Assembly: GCA_020741375.1 (NCBI GenBank)
Contig: DYZF01000022.1
Coordinates: 1-7,433 of the forward strand
Direction: 5' to 3'
DNA from: Tessaracoccus flavescens
GTDB taxonomy: Bacteria > Actinomycetota > Actinomycetes > Propionibacteriales > Propionibacteriaceae
DNA: 7,433 nt
This document shows positions 7,261 through 7,433 of the stretch, one piece after another (the stretch's first letter is position 1; each line of letters begins with the position of its first letter). The notes beneath the pieces are model-generated. The model saw only the letters and a list, made by a program, of their open reading frames with translations, ran no database searches and had not been told where the DNA came from. The position numbers and the translations under genes were made by a program.

Positions 7261-7349
7261 GGGAATGAGCAATTAGATGGGTTCATTGCCCCTAAGAGGC
7301 TGCATTCTCGGCGTGTCGGCTCAATGAGCCGATCAAATTGCTCATTCCC
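7261..7349. repeat. 89-base imperfect palindrome built from two 24-bp dyads
   Basis: Arms 7261-7288 and 7322-7349 are inverted copies matching at 25 of 28 bases; the outermost 14 (GGGAATGAGCAATT) are perfect. In plus-strand RNA one of the three mismatches would be a G-U pair. The spacer is 33 bases. Each arm is itself a dyad with the same geometry: AATGAG-N12-TTCATT at 7264-7287 and AATGAG-N12-CTCATT at 7323-7346. GGGCT at 7252-7256 and AGCCC at 7355-7359 extend the pairing beyond small internal mismatches. It could be a transcription terminator, paired operators, a small mobile or dispersed palindrome, or a structured RNA. No flanking target duplication was seen. Confidence 0.8.
7316..7332 (+). 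terminator. Candidate stem-loop terminator for the mtr-GH3 transcript
   Basis: TCGGCTC-AAT-GAGCCGA forms a perfect 7-bp, GC-rich stem with a 3-base loop, about 110 bases after the GH3 stop. No run of T follows, as is common in high-GC actinobacteria. It competes with the larger 7261-7349 hairpin for the same bases, so its role as a terminator is a guess. Confidence 0.3.
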
Positions 7350-7433
7350 TGCCGAGCCCAGACCGACGGCGTCTCTTGGTCGTCAAGTACGAGTGAGCGC
7401 AGCGCCGCCGCGTTAATTTGTGAGTTTGGTGCC

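Larger units (their letters stand above)
7207..7433. other. Non-coding tail with no convincing gene
   Basis: After the GH3 stop, no reading frame has both a ribosome site and a recognisable product. The stretch from 7261 to 7349 is a large palindrome, listed separately. The last part (7400-7433, TTAATTTGTGAG) is AT-richer than the rest and could be upstream of, or the end of, a gene outside the window. Minus-strand frames enter from the right edge and stop at 7292-7294 (TAG) and 7342-7344 (TGA), but neither encodes anything recognised. Confidence 0.55.

Noticed and set aside
5899..7272. Long minus-strand open frame (457 codons) opposite the GH3 gene
   Set aside because: It is antisense to a clear GH3 protein, is Arg/His-rich with no recognisable motif, and is the stop-poor shadow expected in high-GC DNA.
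7261..7288. SigR/SigH-type promoter in either palindrome arm (GGGAAT-N18-ATT)
   Set aside because: The -10 part should be GTT; both arms read ATT. The coincidence arises because the arms are copies of each other, and no gene is seen downstream.
7292..7432. Minus-strand frame entering from the right edge and ending in TAG (about 46 codons)
   Set aside because: No motif or family is recognised, third positions are less GC-rich than in neighbouring genes, and it runs through half of the palindrome. A real gene tail cannot be excluded without more sequence.

Overview
The window looks like chromosomal core DNA from a high-GC actinobacterium. The strongest clue is a near full-length mycothione reductase, because mycothiol is made almost only by Actinobacteria. 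High GC, the GTG and TTG starts, genes packed with 2-4 base gaps or overlaps, and a System II (ResB/CcsB) cytochrome c maturation pair agree with this. A propionibacterial-type host is possible, but that is a guess. No insertion sequence, phage gene, CRISPR array, rRNA or tRNA was recognised.

Layout: (1) 3-2236, + strand: the 3' part of resB, cut by the window edge, overlaps ccsB by ATGA. Together these form the haem export and ligation machine for c-type cytochromes. (2) 2240-3694, + strand: a 484-residue membrane-anchored protein starts three bases after ccsB. Its C-terminal half is GerMN plus a Gmad2-like Ig fold. Its N-terminal part aligns without gaps to regions 2 and 4 of an ECF sigma factor, but the core-polymerase-binding residues are lost. 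(3) 3691-4449, - strand: a short-chain dehydrogenase converges on it and shares the stop tetranucleotide CTAG. (4) 4450-4573: a 124-base divergent intergenic region. (5) 4574-7206, + strand: mycothione reductase (mtr) followed two bases later by a GH3 (NagZ-like) lipoprotein, probably one transcript. (6) 7207-7433: a tail with no convincing gene. It holds a striking 89-base imperfect palindrome made of two 24-bp dyads with the same half-sites and the same spacing.

How the genes work together: resB-ccsB supply c-type cytochromes to the respiratory chain. mtr keeps mycothiol reduced in the cytoplasm. The GH3 lipoprotein probably acts outside the membrane on muropeptide or other N-acetylglucosaminides. 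The GerMN protein also places its folded domains outside the membrane, but its role is unknown. No single pathway links all six genes.

Nothing here amounts to a clearly new multi-gene system. The items most worth a second look are the degenerate sigma-factor/GerMN fusion, the altered acid/base loop of the GH3 enzyme, and the double-dyad palindrome at 7261-7349.
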